From an uncultured Prevotella sp. (lineage in GTDB: Bacteria; Bacteroidota; Bacteroidia; Bacteroidales; Bacteroidaceae): DNA of 44,326 bases. The stretch lies in the NCBI GenBank assembly GCA_905233425.1, contig CAJOEC010000024.1:1-44326 (forward strand), given 5' to 3'. Of this stretch, positions 24,427-32,648 are shown in pieces; the first letter of the stretch is position 1, and every line of letters starts with the position of its first letter. The notes below the pieces were generated by a model. The model was not told the origin of the DNA and did not search any database. It saw only the letters and a list, made by a program, of their open reading frames with translations. A program made the position numbers and the translations under genes.

Positions 24427-24473
24427 CAGAGTGATTATATTCTTTGATTACTAACTCCTTAAATTTAATCATT

Positions 24474-25403
24474 ATGAGAAAGAGATTCTTTTCGCTGTTG
24501 TCTTTTGTTTTCATGGCCTTTGGCCTTAGTGCGCAGTCGCTGGTGTTCCATGAATGCGGAGGCGGCGAGACGGTAGTGACGCTTCCAGCCGACATGCACA
24601 TTGAGGCATCGTCGGGTGTGGTGACGTTCAGCAGCGGTTCTAAGAGTGTCGCCATCCCCCTTGGTTCGGTGCTGGCGGTGACCTTCCGCAGCAAAACGGG
24701 CGACGTGAACGGTGATACCCAGGTGGATGTGGCCGACATTGCCACCATCATCTCAATCATGGCGGGCAAGGGCGGTGACACAGAGCCTGAGAACCCCGAC
24801 CCACAAACTCCCGACGAGGAGGTCTACACCTCATGCCCCGACGACGACCACCCACACATGATAGACCTGGGCCTGCCATCTGGCACGAAGTGGGCGTGCT
24901 GCAACGTTTGGGCAACCACGCCGGAAGGCTACGGGTGCTACTACGCTTGGGGAGAGGTGCACCCGAAGACAGAGTACAGCTGGGCGATGTACATCCATTG
25001 TGACGGCTCACAGGAGACATGCCATTACATCGGCTCCGACATCGCCGGCACTATGTACGATGCCGCGACGGACAACTGGAAAGCCCCGTGGAGGATGCCT
25101 ACGAAGGAGCAGTTTCAAGAGCTGAGTGACAACTGCACTTATGAGTGGACGAAGCAGAATGGTGTGAAAGGCATGGTGTTCACGGGGCCTAACGACAGCA
25201 CCATCTTCCTCCCCGCCGCAGGCGAATGGGCAGGTTCGACCCACATACAAGGGGGCTCGGTCGGCGCCTATTGGTCGTCCACGCTCGACAATGACACCCC
25301 GAGCAACGCATGGTACTTCATCATCGTTCCGCAAAATGCGAACTTGGCCAGCGGCGGTCGCGGCCTCGGCGGTCTACCCGTGCGCCCTGTTTGCAATGAC
25401 TGA
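24474..25403 (+). CDS. Secreted protein with dockerin-like repeat and FISUMP domain
   Basis: The 309-aa product has a Sec signal (about 1-20, ending LSAQ). Residues about 82-103 form one dockerin-type calcium-loop repeat, GDVNGDTQVDVADIA, nearly identical to that of the SusD-like protein at 37395. After an Asp/Pro linker, a FISUMP-type domain follows (about 135-309): IDLGLPSGTKWACCNV, YYAWGEV, WRMPTKEQFQEL and AYWSSTLD are its recurrent phrases. Such proteins are surface or extracellular in Fibrobacter and Bacteroidota, with roles mostly unknown. I start at ATG 24474. A family of NotI-like repeats follows the stop, as it does after the other dockerin-bearing gene. Confidence 0.8.
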   Translation: MRKRFFSLLSFVFMAFGLSAQSLVFHECGGGETVVTLPADMHIEASSGVVTFSSGSKSVAIPLGSVLAVTFRSKTGDVNGDTQVDVADIATIISIMAGKGGDTEPENPDPQTPDEEVYTSCPDDDHPHMIDLGLPSGTKWACCNVWATTPEGYGCYYAWGEVHPKTEYSWAMYIHCDGSQETCHYIGSDIAGTMYDAATDNWKAPWRMPTKEQFQELSDNCTYEWTKQNGVKGMVFTGPNDSTIFLPAAGEWAGSTHIQGGSVGAYWSSTLDNDTPSNAWYFIIVPQNANLASGGRGLGGLPVRPVCND

Positions 25404-25479
25404 ACGTGCATCCCTCCCCAACGCGAACCAGTACGCACCGTGAAACTCGAAACTGGCAGACCCTGCATAGTTACAAAAC

Positions 25480-25565
25480 GGGTTCACGGCGGCCGCTGTG
25501 AATAATTTCGGCGGTCGCCGTGAACATTTTTGGCGGCCGCCGTGAATGTTTTTCGCGGCCGCTGA
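25480..25565. repeat. GGCGGCCGCCGTGAA direct-repeat cluster (copy 1)
   Basis: Four units of about 22 bp, each with a GCGGCCGC-type palindrome followed by TGAATnnTTTT, begin 77 bp past the stop of the dockerin/FISUMP gene. A looser hairpin (gaggta...tacctc) and cccagtttcccc follow. The same module, ending cccactttgcccc, stands after the SusD-like dockerin gene at 39581-39664. Confidence 0.85.
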
Positions 25566-25791
25566 GAAACGCAGAGGTACGGCAAGACTCCAACGGAGGA
25601 CGGTTACCTCTCCCAGTTTCCCCATGCTTTTCTCCCCGCTCCCCCTGACTAAACGCATTGCAAATATTTTGGAAACGGTTTTGAATAATTATCATAATTT
25701 ACTCCACGAATATGAATAATTATTAAATAGATTTGTGGGATATATTATCCACATTCGTTTCCACAAAAAGAGCATTTCCGTTATAATGCGT

Positions 25792-25960
25792 TTAATCTGA
25801 TTCTATTGGTAACATTAAGTCGCACTGATAAACGGGCGAGTCGTTGTCGGTGCCGCTGTACCATTCCATCGTCATGGTATTCATTGGGCAGTCGAATTTC
25901 GGGTGCTGGGGCAGCCAATCCTTGTAGAACAGCCGGCGACTCGACTCATTTACACATAAA
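25792..25960 (-). pseudogene. Possible C-terminal remnant of an AraC-type effector-binding (GyrI-like) protein
   Basis: The minus strand reads YKDWLPQHPKFDCP, then MEWYSGTDND and YQCDLMLPIESD before a stop. This fits the end of the GyrI-like effector domain (a W-LP motif, then a late Cys-hydrophobic strand ending in Pro). No start or upstream domain remains, and upstream frames are broken. The identification rests on a short stretch. Confidence 0.4.
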
Positions 25961-26057
25961 ACGTGAAACACACCAGCCTTTCATACCACTTTTTTGCGAA
26001 AAATGCCCTGTTTTAATCATTTTTACATCTTTGATGTACCCATATTGCATATTTCAC

Positions 26058-26066
26058 TAACTTTGC
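26058..26066 (+). promoter_or_regulatory. -7-like box with no intact gene directly downstream
   Basis: TAACTTTGC; TTTG at 26030-26033 gives a 24-nt spacer, longer than the standard 20. The next intact start codon is 257 bp away (26323). It could drive the TerB-like operon with a long leader, or a small RNA. Confidence 0.45.
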
Positions 26067-26322
26067 AGTCGCAATCCGTAATGGAGCGCAAAAACTTATT
26101 GAAACAACGAAGCGTTATGCTCGACTTGCTGATAGGAACGTAGTAAACTTCTATTGATATGCAAGGACAGTGATAGCGGTTCGCGCGTAAGCGTGGACTG
26201 GTATGCTGCATCTACATATCAAGGTAATTCCTACGACCTCTATCAGAAGACGTGGTACATCAGCTCCACGCTTCATAACAATTAAAGGCTCTTGTGGTGG
26301 CTGGAGAGCATAATTTTACATT

Positions 26323-26718
26323 ATGGGTATCTTAGATTTATTTCAGTCAAAAGAAAAGAGGGAAAAATTAAGTCATCTCAAAAGACTTGTTGCTCTTTCT
26401 GCAGCAGACGGACAAGTGTCCAATCAAGAAGTAGTTGCCATTGCGTCAATCTGTGAACGTGAAGGACTCACTGCTAACCAATTCGAAAAGTTGGTAAAGA
26501 ATCCTTCATCCATTAAGTTAGTACCACCAAAAGACGAAGCTACCAAAATCAAATATCTCACGGATTTAGTGTATTTAATGATGTGTGATGGAAAAATAGA
26601 TAAAAGCGAAATATCCCTATGTAAGGGCGCTGCAAAAGAAATGGGGTTACCTCCAACTATTGTTTATGATCTTTCAGAAAAACTGCTTGTAGAAATTGGG
26701 GGAGCTTCCATATTTTAA
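26323..26718 (+). CDS. TerB-like protein
   Basis: The 131-aa product is an all-helical TerB/DUF533-type domain. It has two repeats of a helical pair with acidic loops, LVALSAADGQVSNQEVVAI and LVYLMMCDGKIDKSEISL, in which the DG and downstream E/D are the metal-site residues of the family. TerB domains occur in tellurite-resistance clusters and in many stress and conflict systems, so tellurite resistance should not be assumed. No other ter gene is near. It is the first of three genes in a distinctly AT-rich segment, followed by two proteins of unknown purpose. Confidence 0.75.
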   Translation: MGILDLFQSKEKREKLSHLKRLVALSAADGQVSNQEVVAIASICEREGLTANQFEKLVKNPSSIKLVPPKDEATKIKYLTDLVYLMMCDGKIDKSEISLCKGAAKEMGLPPTIVYDLSEKLLVEIGGASIF

Positions 26719-26828
26719 GGATACTAATTGATATAATCAAAATGTCATTTGAAATGGTGGTGCCCATTATCAAAACATAACGTTTACAATAAAATGACTA
26801 TCTCTGACAAATATTATAAGATAAGGCG

Positions 26829-27845
26829 ATGAATAAAAGTTCAGAAAGAATTAAAGATAATTTGTATTACTGTTTTGTGAGGTTCACGACCTCCACAATG
26901 ACATCATTTGAATTAGCACACTTATTGAAAACTAATGGCTTATATGATGCTCAGTGTATTGAGTATGATAAAAAAACATTGTTTTGTATCGCAGATTTAG
27001 TAACAATAGAAGAGTTTGAAAATAACATTAAAGAAATTGTTAGTTTATTTACACCTGACATAACTTCAATTTACGTTTCAAAAATGAGAAAAACGTCCTC
27101 ATTGCTTTTGGATGACCTTGATAAAGTATTTGAATATGGCTTAAACATGCTTAATGTAGATGAATCACATCAGAAATATGTTAGCAAATCAAATATCAAT
27201 AACAGTCAAATAGTTGATACTGCTTGCTATAAAGAAAAAGCCAATAAACTTGAAGCAAAACTCATGGGACAGTTTGTCGTAGAAGGTTTGAGCAATAATA
27301 TTGACTATAATCCACAATTTAAAGTCTCAGATGTGATATATTCAGCAATGAAGCAAGATATGTATGCCTATTATTGCATCCAGTCAAAAGCAAATATTAC
27401 GATGGATAATGTTGGAAAGAAGGAACACTTTTTCTTGGTTGCCTTTAAAGAGTATATTTTCAAATATCTTTCAAATGAAAAGAATAGAACTAATTCATGG
27501 ATGAAGAATCTGTATTATTCGGATAACATTTTGATTGTAGCTAAATTTATAAGTACACTAACATTTTATTCTTTAAATAAAGGCTATGAAAGAATTGATA
27601 ATCTTACTGAAGAAGAGCTTTATAATTCTTTAGACGGAAATCAAGTGAGTACAACAATAAGTCTCTACGTTTATTTTACTATTCTTGCCAATGATTATTT
27701 CACCGAAAATGATTATAACAAACTTTTCGTAGAATCTTGGTTACATTACTTTGATTTTGACCAGTGGACAGCAGGTTTGCTAATGTACAAAAAAGGAGGC
27801 AAATATTGGCGAAAAACATTTGAAGGGGTTTTATTTTCAGACTAA
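26829..27845 (+). CDS. Unknown 338-aa protein of the AT-rich island
   Basis: I recognise no family. The sequence is rich in Asn, Lys, Tyr and Ile, with no signal peptide or membrane segment. It has a mixed alpha/beta N-terminus with STMTSFELAHLL (near 20-35). Helical segments in the middle contain YSAMKQDMYAYYCIQSKA. The Tyr/Phe-rich C-terminal half (FFLVAFKEYIFKYL; LYVYFTILANDYF) looks all-helical. The coding frame is uninterrupted and strongly AT-biased relative to genes outside the island. It sits 110 bp after the TerB-like gene and 16 bp before the Sel1 gene, so the latter two are probably cotranscribed. Confidence 0.7.
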   Translation: MNKSSERIKDNLYYCFVRFTTSTMTSFELAHLLKTNGLYDAQCIEYDKKTLFCIADLVTIEEFENNIKEIVSLFTPDITSIYVSKMRKTSSLLLDDLDKVFEYGLNMLNVDESHQKYVSKSNINNSQIVDTACYKEKANKLEAKLMGQFVVEGLSNNIDYNPQFKVSDVIYSAMKQDMYAYYCIQSKANITMDNVGKKEHFFLVAFKEYIFKYLSNEKNRTNSWMKNLYYSDNILIVAKFISTLTFYSLNKGYERIDNLTEEELYNSLDGNQVSTTISLYVYFTILANDYFTENDYNKLFVESWLHYFDFDQWTAGLLMYKKGGKYWRKTFEGVLFSD

Positions 27846-27861
27846 TCACAATATCACGGAC

Positions 27862-28398
27862 ATGAAATATATAATTATTAAGCTATCAATGATTTTTGCA
27901 AGGTTCGGTTGCACATGGGCACAATATGTTCTAGGTGTTAGCTATGCCGTGGGGGATGGCAATGAACAATCTTACTCCAAGGCAATAAAATGGTTTCGAC
28001 GCTCAGCTGAAGGAGGAAATCCGCACGCTCAATACAATTTGGGTATCATGTATGAAAGAGGACAGGGAACCATTCCTTCCTTCATAGAAGCCGAGAAATG
28101 GTATACGAAGGCTGCTGAACAAGGTTTGGCTGATGCTCAATATAATTTAGGTGCTTTTTATTATCATGGAAAAGGGAGTAGGCAATCATATACTAAGGCT
28201 GTTGAATTATATAAAAAAGCCGCAATGCAAGGAAACGTCAATGCTCAATATATGCTTGCTCTCTGCTATGATGAAGGAACTGGAATACGACAAGACAAAT
28301 CAAATGCTTGTTATTGGTGGAAAAAAGCTGCAGACCAAGGAAATGAAAGGGCTGCAATCGAATATAGGAAATTAATGAATGTGACAGGTTTGTGGTGA
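27862..28398 (+). CDS. Sel1-repeat protein
   Basis: The 178-aa product is built of about four Sel1-like (TPR-related) repeats of roughly 36 residues: AQYVLGVSYAVGDG, AQYNLGIMYERGQG, AQYNLGAFYYHGKG, AQYMLALCYDEGTG. The spacing and the conserved A-L-G-Y-G pattern leave little doubt. Sel1 proteins are scaffolds for protein-protein contacts. An initial hydrophobic stretch (MKYIIIKLSMIFARFG) could be a poor signal or anchor. I choose ATG 27862, 16 bp after the previous stop; an in-frame ATG at 27820 inside the preceding gene is an alternative. It ends the AT-rich island. Confidence 0.8.
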   Translation: MKYIIIKLSMIFARFGCTWAQYVLGVSYAVGDGNEQSYSKAIKWFRRSAEGGNPHAQYNLGIMYERGQGTIPSFIEAEKWYTKAAEQGLADAQYNLGAFYYHGKGSRQSYTKAVELYKKAAMQGNVNAQYMLALCYDEGTGIRQDKSNACYWWKKAADQGNERAAIEYRKLMNVTGLW

Positions 28399-28441
28399 TA
28401 GCTTTTGAATTCCGGGAATAGACGTGACCCCTCTCTAAAAC

Positions 28442-28483
28442 TTCGGGAGGCCGACGCTGGATCGCCAGCGTCGGCCTCCCGAA
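28442..28483. terminator. Perfect 19-bp stem hairpin between convergent genes
   Basis: ttcgggaggccgacgctgg and its exact complement flank a 4-nt loop. It lies between the Sel1 gene and the convergent MNT gene and could terminate both, although no long T-run follows. Its perfection and GC-richness also suggest a mobile palindrome. Confidence 0.7.
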
Positions 28484-28496
28484 TCTCTTCTCCGCT

Positions 28497-28814
28497 TTAC
28501 ACCGCGACGCCCGTGCGCATCACGTCGTCGTATAGGGGCGAGTGGTGTCCCTCTTCAAGCAGGACTGGCTCAATGAGGATGTTCACCTTGTCTACATCGA
28601 GCCAGAGATCGGTGGATACGGTCAGCCAGTCGCCCTCTACACGGGGAACAATGACAGCCACATCAATGTCGCTCTCAGGCTTGGGATAGCCCTTTGAGTA
28701 GGAACCATACATATAGACTTTAGGCTCGGTGGAGAATCTTGGGGTGATTACTCGCTTGTAGTCTCGGACGAGGCTGAGGGCTTCGTCTCGGGTGAGAACT
28801 CTCGTATTATCCAT
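28497..28814 (-). CDS. MNT-type minimal nucleotidyltransferase (partner of HEPN protein)
   Basis: The 105-aa product is a pol-beta-fold nucleotidyltransferase. The Gly37-Ser38 pair and Asp49/Asp51 appear in GSYSKGYPKPESDIDVAV, the usual GS-x10-DxD layout. In HEPN/MNT toxin-antitoxin modules the MNT protein modifies and silences the HEPN ribonuclease. Its start lies inside the upstream HEPN gene, with a 67-bp overlap (28748-28814), so translation is tightly coupled. No other start codon allows a full domain. Confidence 0.8.
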   Translation of the reverse strand: MDNTRVLTRDEALSLVRDYKRVITPRFSTEPKVYMYGSYSKGYPKPESDIDVAVIVPRVEGDWLTVSTDLWLDVDKVNILIEPVLLEEGHHSPLYDDVMRTGVAV

Positions 28815-29182
28815 AGCTGCATTTGTTTTGTTTCGTCAATAATCTCGCGGCTTTTCTCCTCGTTGAGCGAGCGGGCTATGCCTGTCTTGTATTCAGGGTA
28901 ACGGGCCTCGATGTTCATGTTGCTGATTTGGCCGAGGAATCGGCGCTGTAGGTCGCTCATCTTGTCATAGAGTCCGCTGCCTTCGGCCAGTCGGCGGTGG
29001 TTGTGCACGTATGGAGGCTCGTCCTCGCGCACCGCGTTCCAGTATGCCTTCAATGTCTTTTCGATGACCTGGTGACACATGAAAGCGACGTAAAGCCAGC
29101 GCTTGGCCTTGAACAAGTCCTCTGCCACTTCGAGGTCTTCGTTGGCGATGTCGATCCAGTAAGCTACTTTGTCTATTGCCAT
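28748..29182 (-). CDS. HEPN-domain protein (candidate toxin of a HEPN/MNT pair)
   Basis: A 144-aa four-helix protein of the HEPN superfamily: DIANEDLEVAEDLF, YVAFMCHQVIEKTLKAYW, a PPYVHNHRRL loop and IEARYPEY (about 92-97). The typical Rx4-6H ribonuclease motif is not clearly present, so catalytic activity is uncertain; HEPN proteins of this subgroup often carry the ARYP motif instead. It precedes and overlaps the MNT gene. A TACCTTTGC promoter box stands at 29212-29220. The C-terminal tail past residue 130 is Ser/Thr/Glu-rich and is encoded within the overlap. Confidence 0.8.
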   Translation of the reverse strand: MAIDKVAYWIDIANEDLEVAEDLFKAKRWLYVAFMCHQVIEKTLKAYWNAVREDEPPYVHNHRRLAEGSGLYDKMSDLQRRFLGQISNMNIEARYPEYKTGIARSLNEEKSREIIDETKQMQLWIIREFSPETKPSASSETTSE

Positions 29183-29211
29183 GTACGTTGCCGTTTTGAC
29201 TGATTACGGGG

Positions 29212-29220
29212 GCAAAGGTA
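29212..29220 (-). promoter_or_regulatory. -7 promoter box of the HEPN/MNT operon
   Basis: On the minus strand it reads TACCTTTGC, 29 nt before the ATG. No clear -33 TTTG. Confidence 0.5.
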
Positions 29221-29265
29221 GTAATAAATTCTGATATTACCGAATGTTTAACCGTTTTTTCTACT

Positions 29266-29790
29266 TTATTTTTTTATTTCCAATCTCAACACTCTGATAG
29301 GTTTGTTCGCGCCTTGGTATTGTTTTTCATCTATGCAGGTTTCGCCTGTGGGAACGAAACCACATTTCTCCATCACCCGGCCTGATGCTGGGTTGTCCAC
29401 GAAGTGACCGCTGATGAGTGATTTTATGTCTGTTGTCTGGCGGATATGGTCTAACATCAGCCGCAGAGCCTCGGTGCAGATGCCCTGATTCCAATAGGGC
29501 TTGGCCACCCAGTAGCCTATGAGCGGTTCGCCTTCGCGGGCCGACAGGTCGCACTCGCACGAAGGGCCATAGCCCATAGCGCCTATCGCCTCGCCTGTTT
29601 CCTTCAGCTCGATAGCCCATGTGCGCAGCGCATCGTTAAAAACTGTGCGGATAATCTCCAGGCTCTCTTCCACGCTCTTATGCGGCGGCCATCCGGCTCG
29701 AGGGCCGACATCGGGATCGGAAGCCCATTTGAACAGCGTTTCCGCGTCGCTGTCGCGCCAAGGGCGCAATATGATTCTGTCTGTTTCCAT
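29266..29790 (-). CDS. GNAT-family N-acetyltransferase (RimJ/RimL-like)
   Basis: An acetyl-CoA-dependent transferase of the Acetyltransf_3 type. METDRIILRPW is the standard start. GYWVAKPYWNQGICTEALRLML contains the acetyl-CoA loop with Q-x-G-x-x(T/S)E, and NPASGRVMEKCGF is the closing motif. The target may be a ribosomal protein terminus or a small molecule. I choose ATG 29790 because GGAAAAG lies 5 nt upstream and the promoter box (29823-29831) leaves a short leader. An ATG at 29802 and an open frame to 29895 also exist, but the latter begins upstream of the promoter. Confidence 0.85.
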   Translation of the reverse strand: METDRIILRPWRDSDAETLFKWASDPDVGPRAGWPPHKSVEESLEIIRTVFNDALRTWAIELKETGEAIGAMGYGPSCECDLSAREGEPLIGYWVAKPYWNQGICTEALRLMLDHIRQTTDIKSLISGHFVDNPASGRVMEKCGFVPTGETCIDEKQYQGANKPIRVLRLEIKK

Positions 29791-29822
29791 TATCTTTTCC
29801 ATCGTTTCAGCATCGGGACGCT

Positions 29823-29831
29823 GCAAATTTA
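29823..29831 (-). promoter_or_regulatory. -7 promoter box of the GNAT gene
   Basis: On the minus strand it reads TAAATTTGC, which excludes the longest upstream start of the gene. Confidence 0.5.
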
Positions 29832-29930
29832 CGCATAATTGCTGAGACTGCCAAACATTTGGGATAAACTGCACCGATTTGTGACGAATGCCCACTCCTG
29901 CCTCTCCCTTTGATGGGACGACTCTTTCAA

Positions 29931-32639
29931 TTACAGTCGGTTTTTCTCCGCGTTACCGGCACCTGTACCCTTGTATTTCGACGGGGTGACGTTGAGGCGG
30001 TAGCGCAGGGAGAGGGTGACACAACGGGAATCGTTGTCCTCCATCTTGCGGAACATCATGCGGTTGCTGTAGAGCGTGAAGCGGTTGATGGCACCATTGA
30101 AAAGGTCATTGCCTGAGAGTTTGACGTTCAGCCGACGCTTGAACAAGTCTTTGCTGACACTAAGTGAGAATATGGGGTTGGTACAGTCGAAATCGGCATT
30201 TGCGCCACTGTTGCCGTGGGTGTGCATATTGAAGTCGGCCTGAACCAGCCAGTCGTATGGAAACGTGACGATGTTGCCCAATTGAAAGGACAGCATGGGC
30301 CGACTGAAACTCTTCTGCATTCCCGAGCTTTGCTCGCCTACCCGTAGCCTTTCATCCAGAAACTCTGCCTTGAACCACGGCTTCATTAATGAGATATTGT
30401 ACTGGGGTGTCCATGTCGCCTCATTCCCCAATTTGATGTTCTTCTGTGCTCCCAGCGTAATGGTAAGCCAGTCGGCATGATTGTAGTTCTTGTAGGTCAC
30501 AAGGTTCACCTTACTGTCGTTCTCCAAACTCTCTGCCGTGTAGAGGATGGGATCTACGCAATGGGAGAAGTTGAGGTTGAGATAGAGCCATTTCCACATA
30601 GCCATTGTGTTCACGTTATGGTATTTGACAGGCTTCAGATAGGGATTGCCCGTCTGCAAGTTCAGACGGTTCTCGTAGATGACATCGCTGCTCAACTGCC
30701 AGTAAGAGGGGCGGCGGGTGCGCTTGGCATAGCTGATGGAGAACTGGATGCAGCTGACCGACGTGGAGAGGGAAAGCGACGGGAACAGGTCATTGTAGTT
30801 ACGGCTTTGGTCATCGCGCCGGATGCCACCAACGAAATATTCCGACATCACATGCTCATAGCGCAAACCTACAGACAACTGAAGGCGGCCAATCTGTTGG
30901 CGTAGTTCTATGAATGGGGCGATAGCTTGCTCATGCTGCTCGTTGTTGCTGTTGGCGATGTAACCCTCGGCATTCTCGAAACTGCTGTTCCAGCGCGTAT
31001 TGGTGTACTCCTCGCCAACCTCAATATGCCCTTTCCCTATCGGATGCGTCACGAAGAGTTTCTCTGCCATCAGTCGGCTGCGCGTCAAGGCGTAGGTATT
31101 CACGTCGCGGTCATCATACTCGTTGCTCAATTCCTGCTGCTGGTTGCGGTTGCGCTGGTCACGATAGGTGTAGTCGGCATTGAAGTCGATGCTGAGCTGT
31201 CCTATCTTACCCGTGTAGTATAAATTCGCTTGGTGTTTGGGTGCACCTTCGGCTCTGTTGATACTGCTGTTCTGCAGATGGTCATACATGGAATCGTTGG
31301 CAAGCAGGTCATCGTCATTGTCGCTCCATGTCTTCACGTAGTCGTAAGTGTTCTGATAGAAGCCGCCAAAAGAGTTGTTTTCGTTAAGTTGGTAGTTGAA
31401 ACCGAAACGGCCTTCAAGGAATGGATTGTAAACCTTGTCCTTCTGCTTGTTGGTAATCACCCACAGCGTATCGGCGAATACGGTCTGCTCGAACTCACCC
31501 TTCTCCCACCGCTTATTGTAAGCACCAAAGAGATTTGCAAACAATTCTAACTTTCCTGTCCGATAGGTAAGGTTGATACGCTCATTGTTCGCGAAACCAT
31601 GTCCCTTGCGGCTCCATGAGTTCAGTTCTACGCCAAGACCTTCGCCCGCCGCCCGTTTGGTATGGATGATGATGACGGCATTGACCGAAGCATCATAGCG
31701 GGCACCGGGATTCTGAATCACCTCCACGTTCTTGATGTTATCCGACTGGATGTTCTTCAGTTCCTGCAAGTCGGTCAGCTTCCGATTGTTCAGGTAAATT
31801 AATGGCACACCTTTTCCTAAGATTTCAAATACATCTCCTTTCTTTGAAATGGTAGGTACACGTGAGAGTACATCTTCAGCGGTGCCCATCCGTTCCATTA
31901 CCGTGCCCTCAACATTCATCACGAGAGAATTGCCCTGCAACTGCACCTTGGGACGCTCGCCTGTTACCACGACACCTTTGACGGTCAGCGTTTCCGGCTC
32001 CATCTGTATTGTGCCAAGTTCTGTGCTAATACATTGTTTATACACGGTCTTGTAGCCTACGAAGGATATTCGGGCGAGGATAGGGGCTTCCCCCTTCTGG
32101 GGAATGTCGGCGGGGGCCGGAATGACAAAGAGGCCAGCCTCGTTACTTACGCCTCCACCGATGATTGTCGAGTCTGATGGATGAAGCAGGTAAACATTGG
32201 CGTAGGCAACGGGCTGGCCTTGCTCGTCGATGATGTTACCCTTGTAGCGGGTTCCTGTTTTCTGTATGCACTCCACGAAGATCTTTTTCCCGTCCTCGTA
32301 GTTCGGAGTTTGCAAATCCCCTCCATCAGATTTCAAATCCCCTCCAACGGTGACGCGGATGGGGTAGAAGCCGATCATCTGCTGGATGGCTTCGGGCAGA
32401 TGCTTGTTCCTGACGGTGGTGGTGATACGGAAGTCCTCCAGCTCGTTGTAGAGGAAATAGATGGTGTAGTCGGTCTGTTGCTCACTGAGTTGTCTCAGCG
32501 CATCGGAGAGAGACACGTTGTCATATTCGCACGATATTCGCTTCTGCGCCTGTATGCTGACGGTAAGCAGCAGGGCAAGAATGACGATAGTGAAAGGCGA
32601 CGGGCGGGCGGGTAAGGCCTGGGGTTTATATCTCTTCAT
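29931..32639 (-). CDS. TonB-dependent receptor-like protein with N-terminal STN domain
   Basis: The 902-aa product has a signal peptide (about 1-30). A secretin/TonB short N-terminal (STN) domain follows (about 33-95, DNVSLSDALRQL), then a carboxypeptidase-regulatory-like domain (about 130-215, GNIIDEQGQPVAYANVYL). A plug is at about 225-335 (ILGKGVPLIYLNNRKL, GARYDASVNAVIIIHT) and the outer-membrane barrel follows. STN-bearing receptors signal to an anti-sigma factor; the sigma and anti-sigma genes lie directly upstream in the same operon. No SusD partner is adjacent, so the ligand may be a siderophore, peptide or other compound rather than a glycan. A small in-frame duplication (GGDLKSDGGDLQ) follows the STN domain. 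The GNAT gene downstream is separate. Confidence 0.85.
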   Translation of the reverse strand: MKRYKPQALPARPSPFTIVILALLLTVSIQAQKRISCEYDNVSLSDALRQLSEQQTDYTIYFLYNELEDFRITTTVRNKHLPEAIQQMIGFYPIRVTVGGDLKSDGGDLQTPNYEDGKKIFVECIQKTGTRYKGNIIDEQGQPVAYANVYLLHPSDSTIIGGGVSNEAGLFVIPAPADIPQKGEAPILARISFVGYKTVYKQCISTELGTIQMEPETLTVKGVVVTGERPKVQLQGNSLVMNVEGTVMERMGTAEDVLSRVPTISKKGDVFEILGKGVPLIYLNNRKLTDLQELKNIQSDNIKNVEVIQNPGARYDASVNAVIIIHTKRAAGEGLGVELNSWSRKGHGFANNERINLTYRTGKLELFANLFGAYNKRWEKGEFEQTVFADTLWVITNKQKDKVYNPFLEGRFGFNYQLNENNSFGGFYQNTYDYVKTWSDNDDDLLANDSMYDHLQNSSINRAEGAPKHQANLYYTGKIGQLSIDFNADYTYRDQRNRNQQQELSNEYDDRDVNTYALTRSRLMAEKLFVTHPIGKGHIEVGEEYTNTRWNSSFENAEGYIANSNNEQHEQAIAPFIELRQQIGRLQLSVGLRYEHVMSEYFVGGIRRDDQSRNYNDLFPSLSLSTSVSCIQFSISYAKRTRRPSYWQLSSDVIYENRLNLQTGNPYLKPVKYHNVNTMAMWKWLYLNLNFSHCVDPILYTAESLENDSKVNLVTYKNYNHADWLTITLGAQKNIKLGNEATWTPQYNISLMKPWFKAEFLDERLRVGEQSSGMQKSFSRPMLSFQLGNIVTFPYDWLVQADFNMHTHGNSGANADFDCTNPIFSLSVSKDLFKRRLNVKLSGNDLFNGAINRFTLYSNRMMFRKMEDNDSRCVTLSLRYRLNVTPSKYKGTGAGNAEKNRL

Positions 32640-32648
32640 GGCGGTTGA

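Larger units (their letters stand above)
25566..26322. other. Gene-poor stretch
   Basis: About 750 bp between the repeat cluster and the TerB-like gene. It becomes AT-rich after 25660. It contains a possible regulator remnant on the minus strand (25792-25960), a TAACTTTGC box at 26058-26066, and readable but stop-interrupted frames at 26058-26285. I see no intact gene. Confidence 0.6.

Noticed and set aside
26058..26290. tmRNA, SRP RNA or RNase P RNA
   Set aside because: None of the conserved core words of these RNAs that I know are present.
26323..26718. Tellurite-resistance operon
   Set aside because: Only a TerB-like domain is present; no terC, terD or other ter genes lie nearby.
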